A stretch of DNA of 6,515 bases from Acidimicrobiia bacterium (GCA_030623545.1 JAUXLW010000072.1:1-6515); one strand, 5' to 3'; counted from the first letter of the stretch, positions 1-6,374 are shown. A program made the numbers and translations. The notes: generated by a model from the sequence alone, not told the origin.

Positions 1-24
1 AGGCGCAAGGACGAGGACTACTGA
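1..24 (+). CDS. Possible C-terminal tail of an upstream gene (partial)
   Basis: Read in frame 1, these bases encode RRKDEDY followed by a TGA stop. A short, highly charged end of this kind is typical of a protein C-terminus, and the ligase gene on the other strand ends 17 bases further on, so a convergent arrangement would fit. Seven codons cannot identify a family, and the reading frame itself is a guess: frame 2 stays open through here. Nothing else is visible between base 25 and the ligase stop. Confidence 0.3.
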   Translation, partial: RRKDEDY

Positions 25-40
25 GGGCTCCCCCGCCGGC

Positions 41-1066
41 TCAGCTCGATACGACGTCGGCAAAACCAGGGCCCCGGGGGTGATCCAACTGGTCCATCGT
101 GCACTCGGCGGCGTCTTTGTCGGGGCGCCACCGCTCGAGCCTGGTGGCATGCCGAAACCGGCTTTCGGTTAGCTGGTCGTAGCTCACCTGCACCACCACG
201 CCCGGCCGAACCGGTGTCCAGGAGAGGTCCTTGCCTGCCGACCAGCGGCTTTTGGCCCCCGGCATCCGCGCCTCGAACCCGAAAGACTCGTCGGACCGCA
301 GCTGTTCGAACTGCTTCAACAGCTCCACCCGATCATGATCGGAAAAGCCCGAACAGTGGCCAATGAAGTGCAGCTCACCATCGGCGTTGAACAAACCCAG
401 GAGGAGTGAGCCGATCTTGCCGCCGTCCTTGTGCTCCCGATACCCCCCGACGACGCAATCGACGCTACGCCGGTGCTTCCACTTGATCATCTCCCGCTTG
501 CCCTCGACGTAGGGACCGTCGAGCTTCTTGCAGACGATCCCGTCGCACCCGGCAGCTTCAAAATCATCGAACCAGCGGACCGCGACATCGAAGTCCTCCG
601 TGGAGGGGGTGAGGTGCCACGGGCCCCCCAGGTCGGCAAACAGCTTCTCGATGTGCTTACGCCGCTCGGCAAATGGCTCGGAACGAAGATCCTTGCCTTT
701 GAGTGCCAGGAGATCGAAGCCGATCAGGCTGGCCGGGGTCTCCTCCGCCAGAAGATTGATTCGGCTCTCGGCGGGATGGATACGTAGTTGCAGTGCGTCG
801 AAGCTCGTCCGATCGTCTCTCACCACCAGCACTTCCCCGTCGACGACGGTTCCCGAGGGCAACTGTGCCAGGGCCGGTGCCAGCTCCGGGAAGTAACGCA
901 AAAGGGGCTTCTGGTTCCTACTGTCGAGCCGCACATCGTCGCTCCAGGCGACGGCTCGGAACCCGTCCCACTTGGGCTCGTACCTCCACCCGGGGGGCTC
1001 GGGAGGCTTCTCCTTGACCCGGGCCTCCATGGTGGCGATGGGGGGTTCAAAGGGCCATTTGCTCAT
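41..1066 (-). CDS. ligC: ATP-dependent DNA ligase, LigC-like
   Basis: This 341-residue protein is an ATP-dependent polynucleotide ligase that seals nicks through a lysyl-AMP intermediate. The nucleotidyltransferase motifs are in order: motif I YEPKWDGFR with catalytic Lys32, motif Ia around SRNQKP (49-54), motif III VVDGEVLV (74-81), motif IIIa FDLLAL (117-122), motif IV DGIVCK (175-180) and motif V MIKWKH (193-198). A C-terminal OB-fold follows, with SRWSAGKDLSWTPVRP and ending near RWRPDKD (312-318). Length and the IHPAESR and FRHATRLERWRPD signatures match mycobacterial LigC, a stand-alone ligase without the polymerase and nuclease domains of LigD. Known family role: LigC of mycobacteria works in excision repair with associated polymerases and tolerates ribonucleotides. 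The ATG at 1066 is chosen because AAGGTGAG lies just upstream. The frame stays open to 1396, but that extension only runs antisense to archease. It is divergent from archease across 51 bases. Confidence 0.93.
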   Translation of the reverse strand: MSKWPFEPPIATMEARVKEKPPEPPGWRYEPKWDGFRAVAWSDDVRLDSRNQKPLLRYFPELAPALAQLPSGTVVDGEVLVVRDDRTSFDALQLRIHPAESRINLLAEETPASLIGFDLLALKGKDLRSEPFAERRKHIEKLFADLGGPWHLTPSTEDFDVAVRWFDDFEAAGCDGIVCKKLDGPYVEGKREMIKWKHRRSVDCVVGGYREHKDGGKIGSLLLGLFNADGELHFIGHCSGFSDHDRVELLKQFEQLRSDESFGFEARMPGAKSRWSAGKDLSWTPVRPGVVVQVSYDQLTESRFRHATRLERWRPDKDAAECTMDQLDHPRGPGFADVVSS

Positions 1067-1105
1067 GCATCTCACCTTACCGGCGCGACCGACGGCGCCA
1101 TGCGG

Positions 1106-1111
1106 AATAAT
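1106..1111 (+). promoter_or_regulatory. Candidate -10 box for a leaderless archease-rtcB transcript
   Basis: AATAAT matches the TATAAT consensus at five of six positions. It is the only AT-rich hexamer in a GC-rich 51-base divergent gap. If it is a -10 element at -12 to -7, transcription would start at base 1118, the A of the archease ATG. No Shine-Dalgarno sequence precedes that ATG, which agrees with leaderless translation. No convincing -35 hexamer is visible 16-18 bases upstream, so this remains a positional inference. Confidence 0.4.
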
Positions 1112-1117
1112 CAACAC

Positions 1118-1528
1118 ATGCGCTACGAAGTGATCTCCCATACAGCCGACACGGGCATCATCGCCTACGGAGTCACGCCCGAGGAACTGTTTGAAAACAC
1201 CGCCTGGGGAATGTTCGACCTCATGTTCGACCTGGCCCAACTCACGCCCGTCCACGACGTGCCGGTGATGGCAACCGGCGACGGCGTTGAGGACCTCCTC
1301 GTGAACTGGCTTTCGGAGCTGCTGTTTCATGCCGAGAACCTCGACCTGGCGCTGTGCTACTTCACCGTCGATCGTCTCGAGGAGGGAGGCGTGCAAGGCT
1401 CAGCAGGTGGAGTGCCCGTCGACGACGTGGTGCTGCGCGGGCCTCCGATCAAAGCGGTCACCTATCACGAGCTGTCGGTGACGGAGAATCCCGACGGCTG
1501 GTGGGCGCGTCTGATATTCGACGTGTGA
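1118..1528 (+). CDS. Archease (RtcB-activating protein)
   Basis: A 136-residue protein with the full archease pattern. Known family role: archease accelerates RtcB guanylylation and supports multiple turnover, using conserved acidic residues that bind a divalent metal. Visible signatures are the N-terminal SHTADTGI (residues 7-14, with Asp11), the LFENTAWGMFDLMFD helix, DLLVNWLSELLF in the middle, IKAVTYHELSV near the C-terminus, and the terminal GWWARLIFDV with Asp135 next to last. Length is normal for the family. The ATG at 1118 puts the canonical Tyr-Glu-x-x-x-His-Thr-Ala-Asp start at the N-terminus. An in-frame ATG at 1100 would add six residues and has no better ribosome-binding site. 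Just downstream is rtcB, 12 bases away and in the same phase, so the two are almost certainly cotranscribed. The start appears leaderless. Confidence 0.95.
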   Translation: MRYEVISHTADTGIIAYGVTPEELFENTAWGMFDLMFDLAQLTPVHDVPVMATGDGVEDLLVNWLSELLFHAENLDLALCYFTVDRLEEGGVQGSAGGVPVDDVVLRGPPIKAVTYHELSVTENPDGWWARLIFDV

Positions 1529-1540
1529 CAGAATTCCGAT

Positions 1541-2965
1541 ATGGAGTGGAAACGGGTCGCCAACTCGACCTGGGAGATCGAGCCCCACGACGGCATGCTG
1601 GTGCCCGGGCGAATATACGCTTCGGCAGCTCTCTTCGAGAAGGCAATGTCGGATCGCGCCTCGCAGCAGGTGATCAACGTTGCCCATTTTCCGGGCATCG
1701 TTGAGGCCTCGATGGCCATGCCCGACATACATTGGGGTTACGGGTTTCCAATCGGCGGGGTGGCCGCCACCGACATCGCGGATGGAGGTGTGGTGTCGCC
1801 GGGCGGGGTCGGGTTCGATATCTGCTGCGGAGTCCGCCTGCTCGGCTCATCCTTTCAGCTTGCCGACTGGGAGGCGCGCCGCGACCGGATCATGGCGGAA
1901 CTCGACCGGCGCATCCCCCGCGGCCTCGGAAAAGGCGCCATCGCCGGCCGGGCTCTCCTCTCCGACGTGCTGGAACGAGGGGCGGCCGCCGCCGTGGCAG
2001 TGGGTCTGGGAGGACCCGACGACCTCCAGCGGTGTGAAGAGCTCGGCACCTCCAGTGGGGCCGACCCGGGAGCCATCAGCGACCGGGCGCTGCGCCGGGG
2101 TGGGACGCAGCTCGGATCCCTGGGTGCCGGCAATCACTTTCTGGAAGTGCAGTTGGTCGACCGTGTTTTCGACTCGAAGGCAGCGACGGCTTTCGGGCTG
2201 GCCGAGGGCATGGTCTGCGTGATGATCCATTGTGGGAGTCGGGGGCTGGGCCACCAGACTTGCACCGATCAGCTCCAGGTCATGGGGCCGGCCATGGCCC
2301 GCCACCAGATCACAGTTCCGGACCGCCAACTGGCGTGCGTGCCGGTGGACTCCGCCGAAGGCAGGCGCTACCTGGGCGCTATGGGGGCCGCCGCTAACTT
2401 CGCGTGGGCCAACCGTCACATACTGGCCCACGAGACCCGGTTGGCTTTCGGCCGCGCGTTCCAGATCAGCCGGGAGAGGACCGGCATGCACCCGATCTAC
2501 GACGTCGCCCACAACCTGGCCAAGATCGAAGCCCACGAGGTTGCAGGATCGATCCGCAACCTGTGCGTCCATCGCAAGGGGGCCACCCGGGCGTTCGGGC
2601 CCGGCCATCCCGACCTGCCTCGTGACCTGGCTGAGGTCGGTCAGCCGGTTCTAGTCCCCGGTTCGATGGGCACGGCCTCATGGGTGCTGCGAGGTACCGA
2701 GCGCAACCCGGCCTTCTCATCTGCCGCCCACGGCGCGGGGCGGGTGATGAGTCGAAAAGGCGCCAAGAAACACCAAACCGGAGCCAGCGTTCAAGAGGAG
2801 CTCGAATCCGCCGGAATAGCCGTACGGCCCGGATCGGTGACGTTGCTTTCCGAAGAGGCCCCATACGCGTACAAGGACGTGGACGAGGTAGTCGACGCGT
2901 GCGAGGCAGCCAACCTGGGCGAAAAGGTTGCACGGCTGGTTCCGCTGGGGGTAGTGAAGGGCTAA
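1541..2965 (+). CDS. rtcB: RNA-splicing ligase RtcB
   Basis: A 474-residue Mn2+/GTP-dependent RNA ligase that joins RNA 3'-phosphate or 2',3'-cyclic phosphate ends to 5'-OH ends. It acts in tRNA splicing in archaea and animals and in RNA repair in bacteria. Compared with the well-studied Pyrococcus enzyme, metal ligands are seen as Asp93 and Cys96 (GFDICCGVR), Asn198-His199 and Glu202 (GAGNHFLEV), His230 (MIHCGSRG) and His324 (VAHNLAKIE). His397 in AAHGAGRVMSRKGAKK is the residue that becomes GMP-linked. The protein ends in Lys-Gly (473-474), as full-length RtcB does, so it is intact. The MPDIHWGYGFPIGGVAA block (60-76) is also diagnostic. Position 95 is Cys where Asn is usual (DINCGVR). It follows archease by 12 bases with no recognisable Shine-Dalgarno sequence, suggesting reinitiation after the archease stop. 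No in-frame start lies between that stop and 1541. Confidence 0.97.
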   Translation: MEWKRVANSTWEIEPHDGMLVPGRIYASAALFEKAMSDRASQQVINVAHFPGIVEASMAMPDIHWGYGFPIGGVAATDIADGGVVSPGGVGFDICCGVRLLGSSFQLADWEARRDRIMAELDRRIPRGLGKGAIAGRALLSDVLERGAAAAVAVGLGGPDDLQRCEELGTSSGADPGAISDRALRRGGTQLGSLGAGNHFLEVQLVDRVFDSKAATAFGLAEGMVCVMIHCGSRGLGHQTCTDQLQVMGPAMARHQITVPDRQLACVPVDSAEGRRYLGAMGAAANFAWANRHILAHETRLAFGRAFQISRERTGMHPIYDVAHNLAKIEAHEVAGSIRNLCVHRKGATRAFGPGHPDLPRDLAEVGQPVLVPGSMGTASWVLRGTERNPAFSSAAHGAGRVMSRKGAKKHQTGASVQEELESAGIAVRPGSVTLLSEEAPYAYKDVDEVVDACEAANLGEKVARLVPLGVVKG

Positions 2966-3071
2966 GAGGGTGGTCGGGGGACTGGCTCCGTCTGCCCTGT
3001 AGCATGCTCTCGAGAAGCGATGCAGGAACGGGCTCACACTTCAGGGGAGCTAGCTGGAAGCCGATGTTGGA

Positions 3072-3464
3072 ATGATGCCGCGCCGAGCAATTCATTTGCG
3101 CTGGAACTACGTCGAAGATCACCCCTGGCTCTTCGGCGGGTTACTGCTTGCCTTCGGCGGCGCCCTGGGGGCAACGATCGCCTTGTTGGAAGATCCACTC
3201 CGGGGAATACTGGCAGGAGCACTTCCCATAATCTTCGCGGTCAGCGTTTGGGCTATCACTAATAGAGCAAGCTACCGGCTCCGCCACCCCGATACCCTCC
3301 CCGGGGAACGAATGCCCATCAGCCAGGGCGCTCCGGCTACCACCGCGGGCGATCCGTTCGCCGATCCTCAGCCACTGCCGGCGTCCGCCGGGCATGCGAA
3401 CGAGAGCTCCGCCGGCAAGAAGAGACTGGCTCGTTTCCGCAAAAAGAAGTCGGACGCCGCCTGA
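3072..3464 (+). CDS. Small two-segment membrane protein of unknown function
   Basis: I do not recognise this 130-residue protein. The N-terminal 18 residues are basic and aromatic (RRAIHLRWNYVEDHPW). Two predicted membrane segments follow, about residues 19-39 and 44-62, joined by a short loop containing EDPLR. After a basic stretch (NRASYRLRH) comes a hydrophilic Pro/Ala/Ser-rich tail that ends in a Lys/Arg cluster, KKRLARFRKKKSD (116-128). The positive charges after segment two suggest both ends are cytoplasmic. Two ATGs in tandem (3072 and 3075) could start it; a GGA lies a few bases before, and a GGAAG is 11 bases before the first. It begins 106 bases after rtcB, with no clear terminator between, so cotranscription is possible but unproven. 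A rival frame at 3020-3262 lacks protein-like character. Confidence 0.7.
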   Translation: MMPRRAIHLRWNYVEDHPWLFGGLLLAFGGALGATIALLEDPLRGILAGALPIIFAVSVWAITNRASYRLRHPDTLPGERMPISQGAPATTAGDPFADPQPLPASAGHANESSAGKKRLARFRKKKSDAA

Positions 3465-3590
3465 CTCTCGGCCTCACCGGACGCGGCCTCTCCCGGTCGT
3501 GTAGCAGCGAGCTCCGAGCCGGCACCCAACTTATTTCATTCACCTGACAGTCTCCGAACACCCGCTTGCGACCTTGACACTGCTTCGAGC

Positions 3591-3598
3591 GAAAGGAG
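3591..3598 (+). promoter_or_regulatory. Strong Shine-Dalgarno site
   Basis: GAAAGGAG lies five bases before the ATG at 3603. It is the clearest ribosome-binding site in the window and fixes the start of the exported protein downstream. It contrasts with the archease and rtcB starts, which have none. Confidence 0.75.
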
Positions 3599-3602
3599 TG
3601 CC

Positions 3603-4097
3603 ATGTCGAAACGATTGATGGTGATGTTGGCCGTAGTTCTCACGGTCGTAGTTGGAAGCGCAGTGGCGTGGGCGCAGGAAACTGATCGCCCAGGAAAGGC
3701 GGAGAGGGTTTTGGCCGGTAAGGGCTTCCTCAACGCCTCCGGCAGCGGATCTGCCCAGCTCGAGATGAGAGGTGTGCTCAGGATGGCGGCCGACGGTGGT
3801 GTTGTGATCGTCGACATTGCCGGCGACGCTCGGGTTCGGATCGGCTCCGCCGCCCGGTCTGGCGACGAGGCCGAGGCGCTCGCGAGCCGGCCCACCTATG
3901 AGCTAACCGACTTTCAGGGTGGGATCAGGGTGGTCGGGTCCCACTTCACCGTCGAAGTCGCAGGCTTCACGGCGTTCCAGGCCCGGGGTGGAGGTAAGGC
4001 TGAGCTGGTCGGTGAAGGCGTTTGGAAGACCCGCAACAATCGGGGCTTCTGGAGCGAAGCCGGGGTGACGCTCGGCTTCGAAAGCGAGGGACACTAG
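3603..4097 (+). CDS. Exported glycine-patterned protein of unknown function
   Basis: A 164-residue secreted protein that I cannot assign to a named family. Residues 1-24 form a textbook Sec signal peptide: basic SKR, hydrophobic core LMVMLAVVLTVVVGSAV, and a likely cleavage after AWA before Gln25. The mature part has short alternating strands rich in Gly and Val, such as GKGFLNASGSGSAQLEMRG, GVVIVDIAGDARVRIGS, FQGGIRVVGSHFTVEV and GGGKAELVGEGVW. This suggests an all-beta fold, perhaps a stacked or barrel-like sheet. There are no cysteines, so no disulfides. The start follows a strong GAAAGGAG site. The gene is preceded by 138 bases without an obvious promoter and ends convergently with the CAP-domain gene, the two stops sharing CTAG. 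Envelope location is inferred from the signal peptide. Confidence 0.82.
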   Translation: MSKRLMVMLAVVLTVVVGSAVAWAQETDRPGKAERVLAGKGFLNASGSGSAQLEMRGVLRMAADGGVVIVDIAGDARVRIGSAARSGDEAEALASRPTYELTDFQGGIRVVGSHFTVEVAGFTAFQARGGGKAELVGEGVWKTRNNRGFWSEAGVTLGFESEGH

Positions 4098-4882
4098 AGC
4101 GAGCCAAAGACGTGGGTGGTCCACATCTTGCCTTCATCGGTGATCCACACACCTATGCCAATGTGGGTGAAGCCGGGGTCGACCATATTGGCGTAGTGAC
4201 CGGGGCTGGCCACCAAAGCATTGAATATCGAGCTCACGCTTGGGCCGTAACCGACGTTTTCTCCCAGGTAGGTCCACGGGTCGAAGAGGGCGGTGAATTC
4301 GCTGTGGGCCAGCGTGTCGGTGTCACCCATGACCTTCGCCCAGTCGCGGGCGTAGGATTTGAAACCGCTGTCGACTATGAGAGCCGGCAGGCCTTCACCG
4401 GCCCGCAGGTCGTTGACACGTGACACAAAGTCCGACTCGCTCGCCGGGGAGAAGCTCCCCCCACCGGCGACGGTGGTGGTTGTGGTCGGCGCAAGAGTCG
4501 TGGTCGTAGTGGGAGCCAGAGTCGAGGTCGTTGTCGGCGCGACGGTTGTGGTGGTCGGTGGAGCCGCCGTGGTCGTCGTCGAGTTCAGGGTCGTCGTGGT
4601 CGGCGATGAGAACGTGGTAGTGGCCGTTCCCTCAGTGCTTGTGAGTCGGCCCGGGTCCGGCAAGCCGAGATCGGAGGTATCAATCAGGGTTACGATCCCC
4701 GAGGATGGCGCCGAAGCTTCGATATCCGGTAGATCGGCTTCGATGGGCACCCCAGCCCAGATCCGGCTTGGAGAAGCATCGACCTCAGGCCCGGGGGCGG
4801 TCCCCGTCACGGCCACGGCAGCCCCTGCCAGGATGGCGACCACGACGAGTGAAGACAGTATGACCCCGGCGCGACTGTTCAC
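4094..4882 (-). CDS. Secreted CAP/SCP-domain protein with Thr-rich linker
   Basis: An exported protein of 262 residues counted from the GTG at 4882. Layout: a basic-then-hydrophobic signal or anchor (about 1-27, NSRAGVILSS onward), a spacer of about 55 residues, a Thr-rich linker (86-139), and a C-terminal CAP/SCP domain (about 150-259). CAP signs include FVSRVNDLRAGEGLPAL, His193 in LAHS, Glu208 in YLGENVGYG, His229 in SPGHYANMVDP and IGIGVWITDEG. His193, Glu208 and His229 correspond to cleft residues of the superfamily; the second Glu of the eukaryotic tetrad is not evident. Roles of bacterial CAP proteins are mostly unknown; cell-surface binding or hydrolysis is possible. The linker probably holds the domain away from the surface. 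The GTG start is preferred because AGAGGA precedes it closely; a TTG at 4894 would add four residues. There is no lipobox. Confidence 0.88.
   Translation of the reverse strand: MNSRAGVILSSLVVVAILAGAAVAVTGTAPGPEVDASPSRIWAGVPIEADLPDIEASAPSSGIVTLIDTSDLGLPDPGRLTSTEGTATTTFSSPTTTTLNSTTTTAAPPTTTTVAPTTTSTLAPTTTTTLAPTTTTTVAGGGSFSPASESDFVSRVNDLRAGEGLPALIVDSGFKSYARDWAKVMGDTDTLAHSEFTALFDPWTYLGENVGYGPSVSSIFNALVASPGHYANMVDPGFTHIGIGVWITDEGKMWTTHVFGSL
4469..4540 (-). repeat. Three 24-bp tandem units encoding APTTTTTL-type octapeptides
   Basis: On the minus strand three consecutive 24-base units encode APTTTSTL, APTTTTTL and APTTTTTV inside the Thr-rich linker of the CAP protein. The nucleotide copies differ at several positions while the peptides barely do, so the repeat is maintained at protein level. 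The less regular Thr-rich region extends to about 4627. Such linkers are commonly glycosylated in actinobacterial exported proteins, but this is inference here. Confidence 0.8.
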
Positions 4883-4960
4883 AGTTCCTCTCAATCAGAG
4901 GAAATATCCATCGTCACTTTGGGTGTTCTTCTTAAACGCTTAGTGTATCGGAGGGATAAC

Positions 4961-4976
4961 TGTCGCTGTGGCGACA
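4961..4976. promoter_or_regulatory. Inverted repeat in a divergent intergenic region
   Basis: TGTCGC-TGTG-GCGACA is a perfect six-base inverted repeat with a four-base centre. It lies in the 151-base gap between the divergent CAP and DUF3179 genes, about 80 bases from the CAP start and 57 from the DUF3179 start. It could be an operator serving one or both genes, or a small hairpin in a 5' leader. The half-site stretch CGACAATC recurs at 5015-5022. No regulator is encoded nearby, so function is unproven. Confidence 0.3.
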
Positions 4977-5033
4977 ATCCTCGGCTCCTGCTCCGACTTA
5001 CGGCGTTAAATCGACGACAATCAAGGATCAGAG

Positions 5034-6275
5034 ATGAATAAACGTGGACCACTTATCGCAATAGGAGTCGCCGCCGGTGTAATAACCCTGGTAGTCGTCG
5101 CGAGCACGCTGTCTGGCGGCTCCGGCGGGACCGCTGCCGACGGCCCGCCGATCCAGCAGCCCGCCTCCCCTTTTGGTGACTCGCCCGTCGAGCCCGGCGA
5201 CGTTCAGCAGCTCACACCCGAGCTCGCCTCAGTTAGCAGGGACTGGATCACCGACTTCTCCAAAACCACGATTGACTTCGATGAGCTGGTTATCGGCATT
5301 AGAGGCCGCGACCGCATCCGCCCCATCGACGACCCTCAGTTCGAGACTATCGCCGAAATCGGGGACTTCGTGGCCGATCAGGAGCCAGGGTTGGCCTTTG
5401 AACCGGATGGCGACGCTCGCTTCTACCCACTCTCCATCCTCACCGCTCATGAGATCGTCAACGATGTCGTCGGCGGTCGTCCCGTCGCAGTGACCTACTG
5501 CCCATTGTGCAACAGTGCCATCGTCTTCGACAGCAACGTGGACGGCCGGGTCCTCCGCTTCGGCGTCTCCGGCCTGCTCCGCAACAGCGACCTGGTCATG
5601 TGGGACAACGCCACAGAGTCCCTGTGGCAACAGCTCACCGGCGAAGGACTCGTTGGTGACTTCGCCGGCGCCCAGTTGACCTTCCTGCCATCGTCGATCA
5701 AGAGCTACGGCGACTTCAAAGACCAGAATCCCGAGGGCATAGTCCTCGGCCGAGACCAGGGCTTCGGATTCACCTATGGATTCAATTCATATCTTGGTTA
5801 CACAGGTGGAGCGGGCCCCTATGAGCCCTTTGCCCCTGATGAGATCGATCCTCGCTATCCGGCTCTGGAGCGGGTGATCAACGTGACGATTGGTGACGTG
5901 GCCAAGGCCTACCCGTTCAGCATCGCCAGTGAGGAACGTGCCATCAACGACACGGTGAACGGGACCGATGTGGTGATCTTCGCCGGCGGCGACACGGTCG
6001 ACAACCTCGATACCCGGGTCATCCGCGAGGGCAAGACCATCGGCACAGGGATCGCCTTCAACCGGCGCGTCAACGGCGAGACATTGACATTCCAACCTCA
6101 CGACGGACTGACATTTGAGGACGTCGAGACGGGTTCGATCTGGAACCTCAACGGCATCGCCATCGACGGCCCCATGACCGGTGCCAGCCTGGAGCAGGTG
6201 GTGCACGGCAACGAGTTCTGGTTCGCCTGGGCCGCCTTCAACCAGGGTGCCGACGTCTACACAGGTCAGCTCTAG
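5034..6275 (+). CDS. DUF3179-family exported or anchored protein
   Basis: A 413-residue protein assigned to the DUF3179 family from its conserved core. The core includes ARFYPLSILTAHEIVND (128-144), VAVTYCPLCNSAIVFD (151-166, with Cys156 and Cys159), the RFGVSGLLRNSDLVMWD block (175-191), SLWQQLTGEG (197-206), a second part beginning near PRYPALERV, and a C-terminal VVHGNEFWFAWAAF (389-402). Residues 6-25 form a hydrophobic stretch after MNKRG, acting as uncleaved anchor or signal, and a Gly/Pro-rich spacer follows to about residue 58. The molecular function of DUF3179 is unknown. The Cys-Pro-Leu-Cys motif could bind a metal or a cofactor or be redox-active, which is inference. AAGGA six bases before the ATG supports the start. 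It is followed by a strong terminator, and a cupredoxin-like gene converges on it. Confidence 0.9.
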   Translation: MNKRGPLIAIGVAAGVITLVVVASTLSGGSGGTAADGPPIQQPASPFGDSPVEPGDVQQLTPELASVSRDWITDFSKTTIDFDELVIGIRGRDRIRPIDDPQFETIAEIGDFVADQEPGLAFEPDGDARFYPLSILTAHEIVNDVVGGRPVAVTYCPLCNSAIVFDSNVDGRVLRFGVSGLLRNSDLVMWDNATESLWQQLTGEGLVGDFAGAQLTFLPSSIKSYGDFKDQNPEGIVLGRDQGFGFTYGFNSYLGYTGGAGPYEPFAPDEIDPRYPALERVINVTIGDVAKAYPFSIASEERAINDTVNGTDVVIFAGGDTVDNLDTRVIREGKTIGTGIAFNRRVNGETLTFQPHDGLTFEDVETGSIWNLNGIAIDGPMTGASLEQVVHGNEFWFAWAAFNQGADVYTGQL

Positions 6276-6290
6276 AGGCTCCCGTCAAAC

Positions 6291-6324
6291 GAAAGAGCGG
6301 GACCGCTATCGGTCCCGCTCTTTC
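6291..6324. terminator. Probable bidirectional intrinsic terminator
   Basis: GAAAGAGCGGGACC pairs perfectly over 14 bases with GGTCCCGCTCTTTC around the six-base loop GCTATC. The hairpin starts 15 bases after the DUF3179 stop and lies 50 bases beyond the convergent cupredoxin stop. The right arm ends in CTCTTTCTT on the plus strand, and the left arm read from the other strand ends in CTCTTTCGTTT, so short T-rich tails exist in both directions. Confidence 0.88.
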
Positions 6325-6374
6325 TTGTGGAGAACCTCTCCCAAAAGGTGATGCTCAGGCTGCTCCCGGGATTA

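Noticed and set aside
788..1117. Upstream extension of the archease frame
   Set aside because: It lies antisense to the ligase coding region, and archease homology begins at the Met at 1118.
1067..1396. N-terminal extension of the ligase frame up to 1396
   Set aside because: The added 110 residues are antisense to archease and have no ligase character. The ATG at 1066 has a good ribosome-binding site and gives the normal LigC length.
1526..1528. Selenocysteine-type recoding of the TGA between archease and rtcB
   Set aside because: No selenocysteine insertion hairpin is apparent in the first bases of rtcB, and both flanking proteins are complete by family comparison, so an ordinary stop is the simplest reading.
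1847..2608. 253-residue minus-strand open frame inside rtcB
   Set aside because: It is an antisense shadow typical of high-GC coding sequence, fully covered by an unambiguous RtcB.
3002..3023. Hairpin after rtcB as an intrinsic terminator
   Set aside because: The stem (GCAT and GCT pairing with AGC and ATGC around CTCGAGA) is short and bulged and has no T-tract.
3574..3579. TTGACA as a -35 box for the exported protein
   Set aside because: A -10 box at normal spacing would fall on the Shine-Dalgarno site and start codon, and no such hexamer is present there.
4469..4627. CRISPR-like or satellite repeat
   Set aside because: The 24-base units are contiguous, diverged in DNA and conserved in peptide; they are a coding Thr-rich linker with no spacers.
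4359..4943. Plus-strand Val-rich open frame opposite the CAP gene
   Set aside because: The Val runs are the reverse reading of the Thr codons of the linker; the CAP domain on the minus strand is clearly the real gene.
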